A stretch of 64,000 bases of DNA, taken from contig NZ_JABBPN010000003.1 in the NCBI RefSeq assembly GCF_012933385.1, positions 124,001-188,000 of the forward strand, given 5' to 3'. Below are positions 17,655 through 26,624 of the stretch, one piece after another. The number at the start of each line of letters is the position of its first letter. Position 1 is the stretch's first letter. This DNA comes from Paenibacillus lemnae (GTDB lineage: Bacteria > Bacillota > Bacilli > Paenibacillales > Paenibacillaceae). The translations under genes were made by a program, and so were the position numbers. The notes below the pieces were generated by a model. The model saw only the letters and a program-made list of their open reading frames with translations. It was not told where the DNA came from and did not search any database.

Positions 17655-18545
17655 ATGCTGATTACAGTTGCAAAAGACGGAACGGGCGACTGCCTTACTC
17701 TGCAGGAGGCACTAGACAACATACCGGAAGAGCATGATATTGTGGTCACGATACGAATCAAGCCCGGAGTATACGAAGAGAAAGTGACGGTTGCCTCAGG
17801 TGCCCCGCCGATTCTTCTGTTGGGTGAAGATCCGCAGTCCACTATACTGAGCTGGTCGGATAACGCCCATACACTGGGTCCGGATGGGGAGCCGCTTGGT
17901 ACGTTCCGTTCAGGCACCCTGAATGTGTTTGCAGAGCGGTTTACGGCGGAAAATTTGACCATTCGCAATGCCTCTGGACCGGGGACCGGACAGGCGGTAG
18001 CTGCGTTTGTGAATGCGGGTTATGCTGTTTTTCGCAGGGTTAGACTGCTTGGAGATCAGGATACGCTTTATACTGGACAGGGAAAACAATATTATAATGA
18101 ATGCTATATTGAAGGCGATGTAGACTATATTTTCGGCGCAGCTACCGCGGTCTTTGATCATTGCCAAATACATACTAAGCGGTCACGAGGTTACATTACA
18201 GCTGCCTCGACACCGGAGGGTACATCGTTCGGATACGTATTCTTGGACTGTGAGATTACCAGCGGAGAAGGTGTAGGAGAGGTCTATCTTGGGCGTCCAT
18301 GGCGGTCTTATGCCCATACTGCCTTTATCCGAACCGTTATGGACAACTCTATCATTCCTGAAGGTTGGCATAATTGGGGGCAGCCGGACAGAGAACGCAC
18401 CAGTCGATACGAAGAATTTGAAAGCACCGGCCCTGGTGCCAATCCACAGTCTCGGGCAGCCTGGTCCCGGCAGCTGACTGCTAAGGAGGCTTCAGAATAC
18501 CGGGTATTTAACATACTGGGTGGCTGGCATCCTGAAGGATATTGA
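17655..18545 (+). CDS. pectinesterase (CE8), apparently cytoplasmic
   Basis: Removes methyl esters from galacturonate residues. Conserved blocks are all present: GQAVAAFVNAG with the active-site Gln, LLGDQDTLYTGQGKQYY with the first Asp, YIEGDVDYIFGAA with the second Asp, and the substrate Arg in VYLGRPWRSYAHTAF. No signal peptide precedes the beta-helix, so it probably acts on imported oligomers inside the cell. Start set at ATG 17655 with AGGAAGGGG upstream; ATG 17631 is in frame but lacks a ribosome site. Divergent from the AraC regulator, with the shared 237-base intergenic region as the likely control point. Confidence 0.9.
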   Translation: MLITVAKDGTGDCLTLQEALDNIPEEHDIVVTIRIKPGVYEEKVTVASGAPPILLLGEDPQSTILSWSDNAHTLGPDGEPLGTFRSGTLNVFAERFTAENLTIRNASGPGTGQAVAAFVNAGYAVFRRVRLLGDQDTLYTGQGKQYYNECYIEGDVDYIFGAATAVFDHCQIHTKRSRGYITAASTPEGTSFGYVFLDCEITSGEGVGEVYLGRPWRSYAHTAFIRTVMDNSIIPEGWHNWGQPDRERTSRYEEFESTGPGANPQSRAAWSRQLTAKEASEYRVFNILGGWHPEGY

Positions 18546-18673
18546 CATTATGATTAGCTGCTGGGACAAAAAGGATACGAGCGGCGCTCCACCCATATTC
18601 ATGAACCATGTGAGCGAGAGGCAGGGTATTGTAGAATGTAACTGAACATTTTTTACAACAGGAGGAATTCTCA

Positions 18674-19189
18674 TTGATCATTTCATTAGGTAATTTCGAA
18701 GTAAGCTCTGGACAGCTGGTTGCAGCGGACCCTTGTAATGACTTGGACACAAACAGCATCATTATGGGTGTGTTGGAGCCTGCCTTAAATGGAACGTGGG
18801 CTTCTGAGGTTGAGAAAATAGAGCTCCCTGACTGGGGCGAAGCAAACGCCAAGTTAACGGTATATCACGAATCTGCAGCAGCACAAAAAGAAACGTTGGC
18901 TTGGATCAAGTGTCCTTTTATCGCCGGTGTGGACAGCGGGCAGGCCGGAGTTTTCGATGTGTCCAAATACCGGATTGCGGATGCAGCTGCGCCACAGGAC
19001 AACCCTGCCGGAGATACGAATTGGTACGATATCTGCTGTGATATTACCGAAAGCGGAGAAGAAGCGGGGGTCCTGGACGGTGGCGCGGTATCACGAACCG
19101 GAATTGGTGATGGAGCCTATGGTGTGTACAAGGCAGTGAACGACCAAAGCCAGATCATCGGTGTAAAAATTGTGTTTATTAAAAGTTGA
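18674..19189 (+). CDS. DUF4241 protein
   Basis: 171 residues; the family core is seen as GVDSGQAGVFDVSKYR and GDGAYGVYKAVN. The function of DUF4241 is not established; members are soluble, and some occur near toxin-type genes. TTG start at 18674 with GGAGG eight bases upstream. Stands alone between the pectinesterase and the next secreted protein, without an obvious terminator after it. Confidence 0.75.
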   Translation: MIISLGNFEVSSGQLVAADPCNDLDTNSIIMGVLEPALNGTWASEVEKIELPDWGEANAKLTVYHESAAAQKETLAWIKCPFIAGVDSGQAGVFDVSKYRIADAAAPQDNPAGDTNWYDICCDITESGEEAGVLDGGAVSRTGIGDGAYGVYKAVNDQSQIIGVKIVFIKS

Positions 19190-19316
19190 GCTGTTGATTG
19201 TTCGAATGAGAATGAAATTAACTCAACAAAAGGAATTGAAATTTCAACTCAATTGGCCCAGGAAACGGATCTTGGACAGCAGATACTCCGACAAAAATAA
19301 AGTTTTTTCTCCTTAA

Positions 19317-19362
19317 GGTGATCCAAACTTCAAAACCCTTCGTAAGTTAGGACAAGATCACC
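19317..19362 (+). other. stem-loop in the leader of the secreted protein gene
   Basis: Outer arms GGTGATC / GATCACC with inner arms AACTT / AAGTT. It ends about 25 bases before the ATG at 19387, just ahead of the AAGGAG ribosome site, so it could affect message stability or initiation. No known riboswitch class is recognised. Confidence 0.4.
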
Positions 19363-19386
19363 ACACACTAAGGAGATGAGAACAAG

Positions 19387-20997
19387 ATGAAGCTGAAAAA
19401 AGTATTAGGTACATGCATGGCAGCGGTGCTGCTGGTTCCCTCGATGGCGATGGCTGCTCCTGCACCAAGCGCGTCTGCAGCATCGGTTACACCTACGGTA
19501 AAGACACCCGCGGCGGATTTGCGGATGACGTTCAGCGAACTGCTGGCGGCGCACTTTGAATACCAGGTGATGACGACGCTCAAGGAATACCAGAACGCGG
19601 AAGACGCTGATCTGGCCCAGGACATGCTGGAGGCTAACGCAGAGGAAATGGTCAAAGCGGTACAGTCTCTGTACGGAGCGGAAGGCGCGAAGCAATTCGA
19701 AGAAATTTTCTCATCCCAATATGAAGACAGTGCAGGTCTCGGAATGGCTGTTCGCAGCAAAAATATGAATGAAGAGAACAGAGTGAAGGATGAGCTCCTC
19801 CAAGACTTCCCATCAGAACTGGGCGGCTTCCTGAGTACCGCTACAGGTGGAAACCTGCCGGCCGGCACGGCGACCCAAGTCTTGATGGCGCATGAGAAGG
19901 ATGTGCAGGACGTCTTCTACAACTATATCAACGGTAACTATGAAGAAGCGTATCAAGCATATGATGAAGGCTACAAGCGCATGTTCGTCATCGGTGAAGC
20001 TTTATCCGGTGCCATCGTGAAGCAGATGCCGGAGAAGTTTGATCATACGAAGGTCGATACACCGGCTGCCGATTTGCGTGCGACGTTCAGTCAGCTTCTC
20101 GGTGCACACTTTAATTATCAGGTTATGACTTCACTGAAGCAGTATCAACAGGCTGCGGATGCAGGCGTGGCAGCAGACATGCTGGAAGCCAATGCGAATG
20201 AAATGGTGCCGGCCATCCAGTCGCTGTACGGTAAGGCGGGTGCAGACCAGTTCGCGAAAATCTTCTCCAGTCAGTACAAAGACAGCACCAGTATTGGTGA
20301 AGCTATCCGCAGTGGTAACATGAATGACATTCAGCAAGCACAGGACAATGTCCTGAAGGATTTCCCGATGGAGCTTGGCGGTTTCCTGGCAGCAGCAACA
20401 GAAAATAATCTTCCGGCTGCCACTGCAACCAATGTGCTTATGGCACATGAGCAGGATGTTATTAATGTAGTGAACAACTTCAAGAACAAGCAGTATGCAC
20501 AAGCATATCAAGCTTTTGAGGAAGGCCATGGGCGTATGTTTGACATTGGTGAGGCTCTGTCCGGAGCTATCGTGACGCAAATGCCAGAGAAATTTGGCGG
20601 TACCGTGACACCGGAGCCTATGGGTCCGATGAAGATTTGGCTCGGCATTAATGATCATATCATCAAAGTCGATGACAAGCAGATCAAGATGGATGTAACA
20701 CCGTTTGTAGACAAAGGCACAACCTATGTACCGCTTCGTTTCTTGAGTGAAGCGATTCAAGCCGACATCAGCTGGAACAACAAGACCAAGACGGCTTGGG
20801 TGATGATCGGGGAAGATAAGGCCGCATTCTGGCCAGGCGTCGATTACGTTGAGCTGAATGAACAAAAGCTGAACATTGGTAAGGATGTTATGATCCGTGA
20901 CGGACGTGTTCAGGTACCGCTTCGCTTTATGGCGGAATTGCTGGACTGGAAAGTAAGCTATGATAAGAATACGCATGGAGTTACACTGACCCGATAA
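19387..20997 (+). CDS. secreted duplicated-domain protein with copper amine oxidase N-type domain
   Basis: 536 residues. Signal peptide 1-24 (MAAVLLVPSMAMA). Two copies of a helical unit of about 180 residues follow (residues about 40-220 and 225-410), each starting TPAADLR-TFS and containing ANEM-AIQSLYG and LSGAIV-QMPEKF. The last about 120 residues are a stalk-like domain (PF07833 type): KVDDKQIKMDVTPFVDKGTT, then YVPLRFLSEAIQADISWN and VQVPLRFMAELLDWKVSYD. This domain often anchors proteins to the cell wall. The repeated unit is not one I recognise by function. AAGGAG precedes the ATG. Confidence 0.75.
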   Translation: MKLKKVLGTCMAAVLLVPSMAMAAPAPSASAASVTPTVKTPAADLRMTFSELLAAHFEYQVMTTLKEYQNAEDADLAQDMLEANAEEMVKAVQSLYGAEGAKQFEEIFSSQYEDSAGLGMAVRSKNMNEENRVKDELLQDFPSELGGFLSTATGGNLPAGTATQVLMAHEKDVQDVFYNYINGNYEEAYQAYDEGYKRMFVIGEALSGAIVKQMPEKFDHTKVDTPAADLRATFSQLLGAHFNYQVMTSLKQYQQAADAGVAADMLEANANEMVPAIQSLYGKAGADQFAKIFSSQYKDSTSIGEAIRSGNMNDIQQAQDNVLKDFPMELGGFLAAATENNLPAATATNVLMAHEQDVINVVNNFKNKQYAQAYQAFEEGHGRMFDIGEALSGAIVTQMPEKFGGTVTPEPMGPMKIWLGINDHIIKVDDKQIKMDVTPFVDKGTTYVPLRFLSEAIQADISWNNKTKTAWVMIGEDKAAFWPGVDYVELNEQKLNIGKDVMIRDGRVQVPLRFMAELLDWKVSYDKNTHGVTLTR

Positions 20998-21166
20998 CAA
21001 ACAGCTGGATACCGTAATCTGTTTCAGCAATCGGAAGATACCAGATACCACATACAACACGACCAATCAGATACCAACAAACCCATACCTCACACCTTGT
21101 TTTATCATATTCGGCAGGCCGGTACATCGAAAATCCGGGTCTGCCGATCCAACAACCCATATGAGT

Positions 21167-21207
21167 CAGGCAGGACAAGGATTCACCTTGTCCTGCCTGT
21201 TTTCTTT
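21167..21207 (+). terminator. strong terminator after the secreted protein gene
   Basis: Perfect 14-base stem CAGGCAGGACAAGG / CCTTGTCCTGCCTG, loop ATTCA, then TTTTCTTT. Confidence 0.9.
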
Positions 21208-21333
21208 CTGCTCATGCCCTTTGACAAAGAATTGCTGCAGTTGAAAGGACAGCGTTTTGTATGCTGTGATAAAAGCTGCAAAAGGAGACGGCGTATGAAA
21301 GGGATCAGGCTCATTGAAGGCAGATTGCTGTAT

Positions 21334-21377
21334 AAGAAAAGGTGTCCCTGAACAGTCAGAGACACCTTTTCTTTAGC
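21334..21377. terminator. terminator of the betaine-binding protein gene
   Basis: AAGAAAAGGTGTC / GACACCTTTTCTT with a 14-base loop. It acts on the minus-strand gene ending at 21384 and is symmetric enough for both directions. Confidence 0.8.
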
Positions 21378-21383
21378 CTTCGG

Positions 21384-22277
21384 TCAAGATTGCAGATCCT
21401 CGATTGAATTCACATCTTCCATATAAGCAGGGACAGCCAAACCGGATTTTACATTAACCATATTAGCTCCCAGATCATCGAGCTGCTCTCCGTACTCTTT
21501 CCAATAATCGGAATGAGTGATAGGCAGCCAGGCTGCTACAATGGCATCCACATCACCGTTGGCGACACCGAGCCACATGGGGCCAATCTCTACCTGCAGT
21601 GCTTTTGCTTCGTAACCCAGCTTCTCTTCCAGCACATAGCGAACCACATTGGTGCTTGCAAGCTCGGAATCCCATGCTACATAACTAAGTGCAAAAGGAT
21701 CACCGTCTACGGGCTCCAGACCATCAATCCATTCCTGCACCTTATCTGTATTTTCATTGACCCATTTAGCGGCAGCTTCTTCCGGTTCCATGCCATTCTG
21801 GATATCGACCATGACTTCTCCCATGTCATCAGATGCCCAGTTAAAGCGGTCCAGAAACTCATAAGCCACCGGATGATCATCCTGCAGTCCCAGTCGAGCA
21901 ATGGTGTGAATTTCTTCTGGTTCACCGTAAGTCAGTTTCGGGTCATCTAAATATTTCAAATCATATTTGTTGAACATCCAGTGTGGAGACCAGGCCACAA
22001 AGACAATAGGCTCCTTATTTTTATAAGCCTTGTCGAGCTGAGCTGTCATGCCAGCGGCCGAGCCTTCTGTTAAAGTCCACTCAGATAAGTTATAATCTTC
22101 CATAGCCTGAGCTGAAAGTCTCATAAGACCAGAGCCCGGATCAGTTCCAGTGATCGTATAATCAACCTGCTCTCCTACGGATATTTCATCACCCTCAGCA
22201 GGGCTGGAAGAACATGCTCCTAATACTAGTAATGCTGCTAAACTTGCAAAAACCAACCATATTTTCATTTTCTTCAT
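21384..22277 (-). CDS. glycine betaine/proline ABC transporter substrate-binding lipoprotein (OpuAC type)
   Basis: 297 residues. Signal peptide with lipobox VLGAC. The body matches the OpuAC/ProX family: TGTDPGSGLM, AWSPHWMFNKYDLKYL and the late block IVAAWLPITHSDYW, whose tryptophans usually help form the aromatic box around the trimethylammonium group. Role: osmoprotectant uptake. It is a lone binding protein here; permease and ATPase must be elsewhere. Start chosen at 22277 with GAGGGG upstream; the longer open frame 5' of it has no ribosome site. Confidence 0.85.
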   Translation of the reverse strand: MKKMKIWLVFASLAALLVLGACSSSPAEGDEISVGEQVDYTITGTDPGSGLMRLSAQAMEDYNLSEWTLTEGSAAGMTAQLDKAYKNKEPIVFVAWSPHWMFNKYDLKYLDDPKLTYGEPEEIHTIARLGLQDDHPVAYEFLDRFNWASDDMGEVMVDIQNGMEPEEAAAKWVNENTDKVQEWIDGLEPVDGDPFALSYVAWDSELASTNVVRYVLEEKLGYEAKALQVEIGPMWLGVANGDVDAIVAAWLPITHSDYWKEYGEQLDDLGANMVNVKSGLAVPAYMEDVNSIEDLQS

Positions 22278-22675
22278 TTTTCGTTTCCCCTCTAGATAGT
22301 CGTTTAGATTCCGGCTCACATTCTGCAGAAATGTAGACACTACTTGACGAAATTCGACAGTCGTTTTGTTATTTCGACAACATCGACATGATAACAAAGA
22401 ATGAAATCGATCTCAAATAAAAACAAAGTTTATAGCGAACATACAGAGAAAACTGAATTTAATAAACGCTAATATGCTTGCTAGTTCTCTTTCATAATCC
22501 CGTATGCTTGTCTTTCATCCTTACAGAAAAAAATTAAAGTTTTTTTCATATTCACTCCTTTCAACAGTCTTAATATTGAAATATGTTCCAATTAAATGAG
22601 GGATTAATCACAGGATCAGGCAGCTGAATTTAGGAAGAAATGAACCCTATCATAGGAAGTGAGGTGCTGTATAAA
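22278..22675. other. divergent intergenic region
   Basis: AT-rich, no gene. It contains three TCGACA words at 22354, 22374 and 22383, which could be part of an operator for the osmoprotectant gene. Promoters for both flanking genes should lie here, but none is clear enough to place. Confidence 0.35.
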
Positions 22676-23221
22676 ATGGAAAAGAGGAGAACATTGCTGC
22701 TCACATTCGGCCACAATCTGGATCACAGCAACATCCATGCGCTGGTTCAAGACCGCTTGGCCAAGAATAAGGGCGGCTTGCAAAAGGATTATTTTGACCC
22801 TGTACTTCATAAAGGCGCCGAGGTTATTCTGAACTACCGTACCATCGACACCAACTTTAACCGGATCTCGGACAAGTATTATTTGGATGACTACCACCTC
22901 ACCGAATCTCAAATCAATGGCTTCCAGTATTCGCTGCAGCGATTAAAAGGATGCCATGTCTTTTGTGAACCGAGAATTCGGGGGCATGCCTACGCTGTGG
23001 TCAAGGGAATAGAGTTTTCATTTTATGTGCACAGGTCCTTGGACGGCATAGATTATCTTTTCCCGCAATACTGGGAGGATGCCAATGCAGACCAGATCGT
23101 GAGGAGGCAGCTGCCTAAACTGCCGGAGCATGAACAGTTTCTGGAGATGCCTGCAGCGATAAGTGATGCTGAAAAAGACGAAATCAAAATGAGCTGGATC
23201 CTTAAGCTGGTAGAGTTCTAA
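22676..23221 (+). CDS. hypothetical protein (181 aa)
   Basis: Soluble protein starting MEKRRTLLLTFGHNLDH, with CHVFCEPRIRGHAYAVVKGI in the middle. No domain is recognised. ATG 22676 is preferred (GTGAGGTG eight bases upstream); ATG 22640 is a possible longer start. Single gene followed by a good terminator. Confidence 0.65.
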   Translation: MEKRRTLLLTFGHNLDHSNIHALVQDRLAKNKGGLQKDYFDPVLHKGAEVILNYRTIDTNFNRISDKYYLDDYHLTESQINGFQYSLQRLKGCHVFCEPRIRGHAYAVVKGIEFSFYVHRSLDGIDYLFPQYWEDANADQIVRRQLPKLPEHEQFLEMPAAISDAEKDEIKMSWILKLVEF

Positions 23222-23262
23222 CGGGGACGTTCTCCGTCGGTCACTTCACCCTTCTACACTGC

Positions 23263-23313
23263 AAAAACCGATAGAAGCGCAGGATGATCTCCTGAGTCTT
23301 CATCGGTTTTTTT
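23263..23313 (+). terminator. terminator
   Basis: AAAAACCGATAGAAG pairs with CTTCATCGGTTTTT, followed by further T. Long inner loop. Confidence 0.75.
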
Positions 23314-23360
23314 ATGTTCTCGTTTGACAGAATGAACAATACAAATTATATTAATCAATG

Positions 23361-23383
23361 TAAATCGTAAATATTACGAATAA
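23361..23383 (+). promoter_or_regulatory. Zur box (zinc-responsive operator)
   Basis: The 23 bases TAAATCGTAA-ATATTACGA-ATAA match the Bacillus Zur consensus (TAAATCGTAATNATTACGATTTA) at nearly all positions. The site ends about 37 bases before the CobW-family start, in promoter position. Expected effect: repression with zinc, induction on zinc starvation. Confidence 0.8.
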
Positions 23384-23419
23384 AACATAAAAAAGGATAT
23401 ATAACGGAGCAGATCAATC

Positions 23420-24604
23420 ATGACCCAAAATAAAATTCCCGTCACGGTGCTCAGCGGCTATCTGGGCTCAGGTAAAACGACCGTGCTCAATCATGTACTA
23501 AATAACCGCCAAGGCTTGAAGGTGGCTGTCATTGTAAATGACATGAGTGAGATTAATATCGATGCTGCGCTGGTCAAAGGAGAGGCAAGCTTGTCGCGGA
23601 CCGAGGAGAAGCTGGTCGAGATGACCAATGGCTGCATATGCTGCACACTGCGTGATGACTTAATGCAGGAAATCGAAAAGCTGGTGAACGAGGGGAGATT
23701 TGACTACATATTGATTGAATCCACGGGGATCAGCGAGCCGATTCCGGTAGCGCAGACTTTTACCTATGCGGATGAAGAAACAGGCATAGACTTAACGCAT
23801 CTGGCAAGGCTTGATTGCTTAGTCACTGTAGTGGATGCCAACCGGTTCTGGCACGATTTCGCCTCAGGGCAAAGTTTGCTTGACCGCAATCAAAGCGCAA
23901 GGGAAGACGACACCCGCGATGTTGTCGATCTGTTAATAGACCAGATCGAAACCTGTGATGTCCTGCTTCTGAATAAATGTGATCTTGTGGAGGAAGACGA
24001 GCTGAACAAGCTGGAGGCTGTCCTTCGGAAGCTGCAGCCTGGTGCCAAGCTCATCCGTACCCGTCATGGAGAGATTGATCCGGCTGAGATACTGAATACC
24101 GACTTGTTTGATCTGGAGCGTGTAAGCATGTCAGCCGGCTGGATTCAGGAGCTGCAGAAGGAGTCACATACACCGGAGACCGAAGAATACGGCATCAGCT
24201 CCTTCGTGTACCGACGCCGAAGACCGTTTCATCCGGCAAGACTGGCAGAATATATGGGCGATTGGCCGGAGCAGGTCGTTCGGGCTAAGGGGTTAATATG
24301 GCTTGCGGCAGCTGGAGATGCCGCGGCAAGCTTAAGCCAGGCCGGACCCTCGATACAATTTGGCCCCGCAGGATTGTGGGTAGCCGCACTGCCTGAAGCA
24401 GAGCGGGAAGAAATTTTGGCTGCCGAAGACGATGTTCGGACAAAATGGGATCCGCAATGGGGAGATCGGCAAACCGAATTGGTGCTGATCGGTATAGACC
24501 TGAAGCAAGAAGATACGGAAGCTGTACTCGACCGCTGTCTGCTCACCGATGAAGAAATGTCGATGGATTGGGAGCAGTTCGAGAACCCGCTGCCATGGCA
24601 ATGA
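23420..24604 (+). CDS. CobW/COG0523 GTPase, zinc-starvation metallochaperone type
   Basis: 394 residues. Walker A is SGYLGSGKT at 12-20, the metal-binding GCICC motif sits at 71-75, the ESTGISEP switch follows, and LLLNKCDLVEEDE supplies the GTPase specificity block. The C-terminal CobW domain contains SSFVYRRRRPFHPARLAEY. Proteins of this group (ZigA, ZagA, YciC) use GTP to deliver zinc to client enzymes when zinc is scarce. The Zur box upstream supports that role over cobalamin synthesis. Its stop overlaps the start of the AAA gene, so the two are translationally coupled. Confidence 0.9.
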   Translation: MTQNKIPVTVLSGYLGSGKTTVLNHVLNNRQGLKVAVIVNDMSEINIDAALVKGEASLSRTEEKLVEMTNGCICCTLRDDLMQEIEKLVNEGRFDYILIESTGISEPIPVAQTFTYADEETGIDLTHLARLDCLVTVVDANRFWHDFASGQSLLDRNQSAREDDTRDVVDLLIDQIETCDVLLLNKCDLVEEDELNKLEAVLRKLQPGAKLIRTRHGEIDPAEILNTDLFDLERVSMSAGWIQELQKESHTPETEEYGISSFVYRRRRPFHPARLAEYMGDWPEQVVRAKGLIWLAAAGDAAASLSQAGPSIQFGPAGLWVAALPEAEREEILAAEDDVRTKWDPQWGDRQTELVLIGIDLKQEDTEAVLDRCLLTDEEMSMDWEQFENPLPWQ

Positions 24605-25398
24605 GTAAAAACAGCACAGCCCAGCGCCTTCCACGCGCGAAAGGCATGGATATGGCGGACGTATATTTGCCCAAAGAATGTTCCAAGAAGGTCAGACATT
24701 TAATCCTGCCTGAGGTCAACCAACGAATCGTGGATGAGTTTATTGAGATCCTGGGCATGCGGGAGGAATTTGAGAACCATGGCGTTCCGATTCCTAATAA
24801 AATCGTCATGTACGGCCCGCCGGGCACCGGCAAAACCTTAACGGCGTTCTACATGGCTAAATCGCTGGACCTTCCGCTCGTTCTGGTTCGCCTGGATGCC
24901 ATTATCCACAGCCATCTGGGTGAAACCGGGAGCAGCATCCGTAAAATATTTGATTATGCCAGAACATTTCCCTGTGTTTTGTTCCTTGACGAATTCGATG
25001 CCATTGCCCGTACAAGAGATAACAATGATGAGGTTAAAGAAATGGCGCGCGCGGTCAATACTCTGCTTCAATGCCTGGATGACTTCGGTGATCGAAGCGT
25101 GATTATGGCGGCTACGAATTTAGAAAAGGACCTGGACCAGGCAATCTGGCGCCGGTTTGATACCAGACTTGTATACCCATTGCCCAAGCAGGCAGAACGT
25201 ATGAGCTATATCGGACTCTTGATTGGGGAATTCCCTTGTGATCCAGAGGTCATTTCGTGGGCCAGTGAACAGCTGGCAGCCTGCAGCTTTGCTGATATTG
25301 AGCAGATGATCCTGAAAGCCAAGCGAAAAGCTGTCATCGAACGGGAAACCCTCCGGCTTAAGCATGTCCAGGGTGCGATCGAGGAGTACAAGCCTTGA
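24601..25398 (+). CDS. AAA ATPase coupled to the CobW GTPase
   Basis: 265 residues, one AAA module: Walker A GPPGTGKT at 72-79, Walker B LFLDEFDA at 127-134, sensor 1 Asn in AATNLE near 172, arginine fingers in AIWRRFD near 184-185, and a C-terminal helical lid. It resembles the ATPase part of FtsH-like proteins but has no protease or membrane segment. ATG 24601 overlaps the GTPase stop (ATGA); ATG 24595 is also in frame. Its operon partner and the Zur box suggest a zinc-limitation role, perhaps remodelling metalloprotein clients; that is inference. Confidence 0.85.
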   Translation: MSKNSTAQRLPRAKGMDMADVYLPKECSKKVRHLILPEVNQRIVDEFIEILGMREEFENHGVPIPNKIVMYGPPGTGKTLTAFYMAKSLDLPLVLVRLDAIIHSHLGETGSSIRKIFDYARTFPCVLFLDEFDAIARTRDNNDEVKEMARAVNTLLQCLDDFGDRSVIMAATNLEKDLDQAIWRRFDTRLVYPLPKQAERMSYIGLLIGEFPCDPEVISWASEQLAACSFADIEQMILKAKRKAVIERETLRLKHVQGAIEEYKP

Positions 25399-25430
25399 TT
25401 TCCGCCAACCTGAAACTGTATTCCAAATAA

Positions 25431-25469
25431 ACCTCTGACCTTATTTTCCGGTCAGGGGTCTTTGATTTT
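25431..25469 (+). terminator. terminator of the Zur-type operon
   Basis: ACCTCTGACC / GGTCAGGGGT, allowing G-T pairs, followed by CTTTGATTTT. Confidence 0.65.
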
Positions 25470-25652
25470 AGCACACACCATTCTTCCAGGTACCTAACCA
25501 TCCTTCCATCCCATTTCTGTCCAATGTGCCATAAACGCTGTTATACCGCGGATTCACAGATTTGCGCATTCCTTGGAAGATGTAATGATTGTGCAGGCTG
25601 GACGCTGAAGGGTACGATGTCGGTGACAACAAGGAAGGGAGGCTAGGCAGCC

Positions 25653-26624
25653 ATGTCCACAGCACCGGTTCCAGCGGAACAGGGGCAACCCGCTCATACG
25701 GAAGCCCGCACGGAACGTCAGACGAAGAACCGGATACTATCCCATTTGCGGAAGCAGTGGATGCTGTATCTGATGATTGCTCCAGGTATCGTGTACTATA
25801 TTGTGTTCAAATACGTACCGCTGGCAGGGAGCATGATTGCATTTCAGAACTATCAGATTTTTAACGGGATTCAGGGAAGTCCATGGGTAGGGTTCGATAA
25901 TTTCATCTATCTGTTCACATACCCGGACTTTTACATCGTCCTGCGTAACACCGCCCTGATCGCCTTGTATCAGCTGGTATTCGGATTTCCGGCACCGATC
26001 ATATTGGCGCTGCTGTTCAATGAAGTCAGGCTGATGCTGGCGAAACGTACGCTCCAGAGCCTGTTTTACCTGCCGCATTTCCTCTCATGGGTCGTCGTCG
26101 GCGGTATCGTCTTCGAATTGCTGTCGTCCCAAGGGATGGTGAACCAGCTGCGGGGACTGTTCGGTCTGGAACCCATTCTGTTCATGCAGCAGGAAGGCTT
26201 TTTCCGCTCCATCGTGGTGGTGTCGGGCATTTGGAAGGAAGTCGGCTGGGGCACGATTATTTATCTCGCAGCGATTGCCGGCATCAATCCCAATTTGTAT
26301 GAAGCCGCAGTTATGGACGGGGCGAACCGGTGGAAGCAGATCATGTATATCACCATTCCATCCATGGCGCCTACGATTCTGGTGCTCTTCCTGCTGAACA
26401 TCGGCAACTTTCTGGAGCTGGGCTTTGACCAGATCTACAACCTGCTGACGCCAATGACCTATTCGGTCGGCGATATTATCGAGACTTATGTATACCGGGC
26501 GGGCGTACTGCAGGGACAGTACAGCGTCACCACGGCGATCGGACTGTTCCAGTCGGTCATCGGGTTTGTGCTGCTCTATATTTTTAACCGTCTGGCACGC
26601 AAGTCGGAACAGGGGTTATGGTAA
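25653..26624 (+). CDS. oligosaccharide ABC importer permease (YteP/LplB type)
   Basis: 323 residues, six membrane segments after a short hydrophilic N-terminus. The EAA motif is LYEAAVMDGANRWKQI. Closest in arrangement to Bacillus YteP, the rhamnogalacturonan disaccharide importer subunit. GGAAGGGAGG precedes the ATG. First gene of the long pectin cluster; the second permease overlaps its stop. No ATPase gene in the cluster, as usual for MsmX-energised systems. Confidence 0.9.
   Translation: MSTAPVPAEQGQPAHTEARTERQTKNRILSHLRKQWMLYLMIAPGIVYYIVFKYVPLAGSMIAFQNYQIFNGIQGSPWVGFDNFIYLFTYPDFYIVLRNTALIALYQLVFGFPAPIILALLFNEVRLMLAKRTLQSLFYLPHFLSWVVVGGIVFELLSSQGMVNQLRGLFGLEPILFMQQEGFFRSIVVVSGIWKEVGWGTIIYLAAIAGINPNLYEAAVMDGANRWKQIMYITIPSMAPTILVLFLLNIGNFLELGFDQIYNLLTPMTYSVGDIIETYVYRAGVLQGQYSVTTAIGLFQSVIGFVLLYIFNRLARKSEQGLW

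Larger units (their letters stand above)
20998..21383. other. gene-free gap with two terminators and one further hairpin
   Basis: No convincing coding sequence. Besides the terminators at 21167 and 21334 there is a GC-rich near-perfect stem, TCGGCAGGCCGG (21111-21122) against CCGGGTCTGCCGA (21134-21146), without a T-run. Nothing else was seen. Confidence 0.5.

Noticed and set aside
20131-21066. Minus-strand frame of 311 codons
   Set aside because: Antisense to the duplicated-domain secreted protein gene, without ribosome site or recognisable fold.
21097-21351. Plus-strand open frame of 84 codons
   Set aside because: It runs through two terminators, has no ribosome site, and its product is a basic, low-complexity sequence without domain features.
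25540-25570. cre box before the long pectin cluster
   Set aside because: ATAAACGCTGTTATA has several mismatches to the cre consensus.
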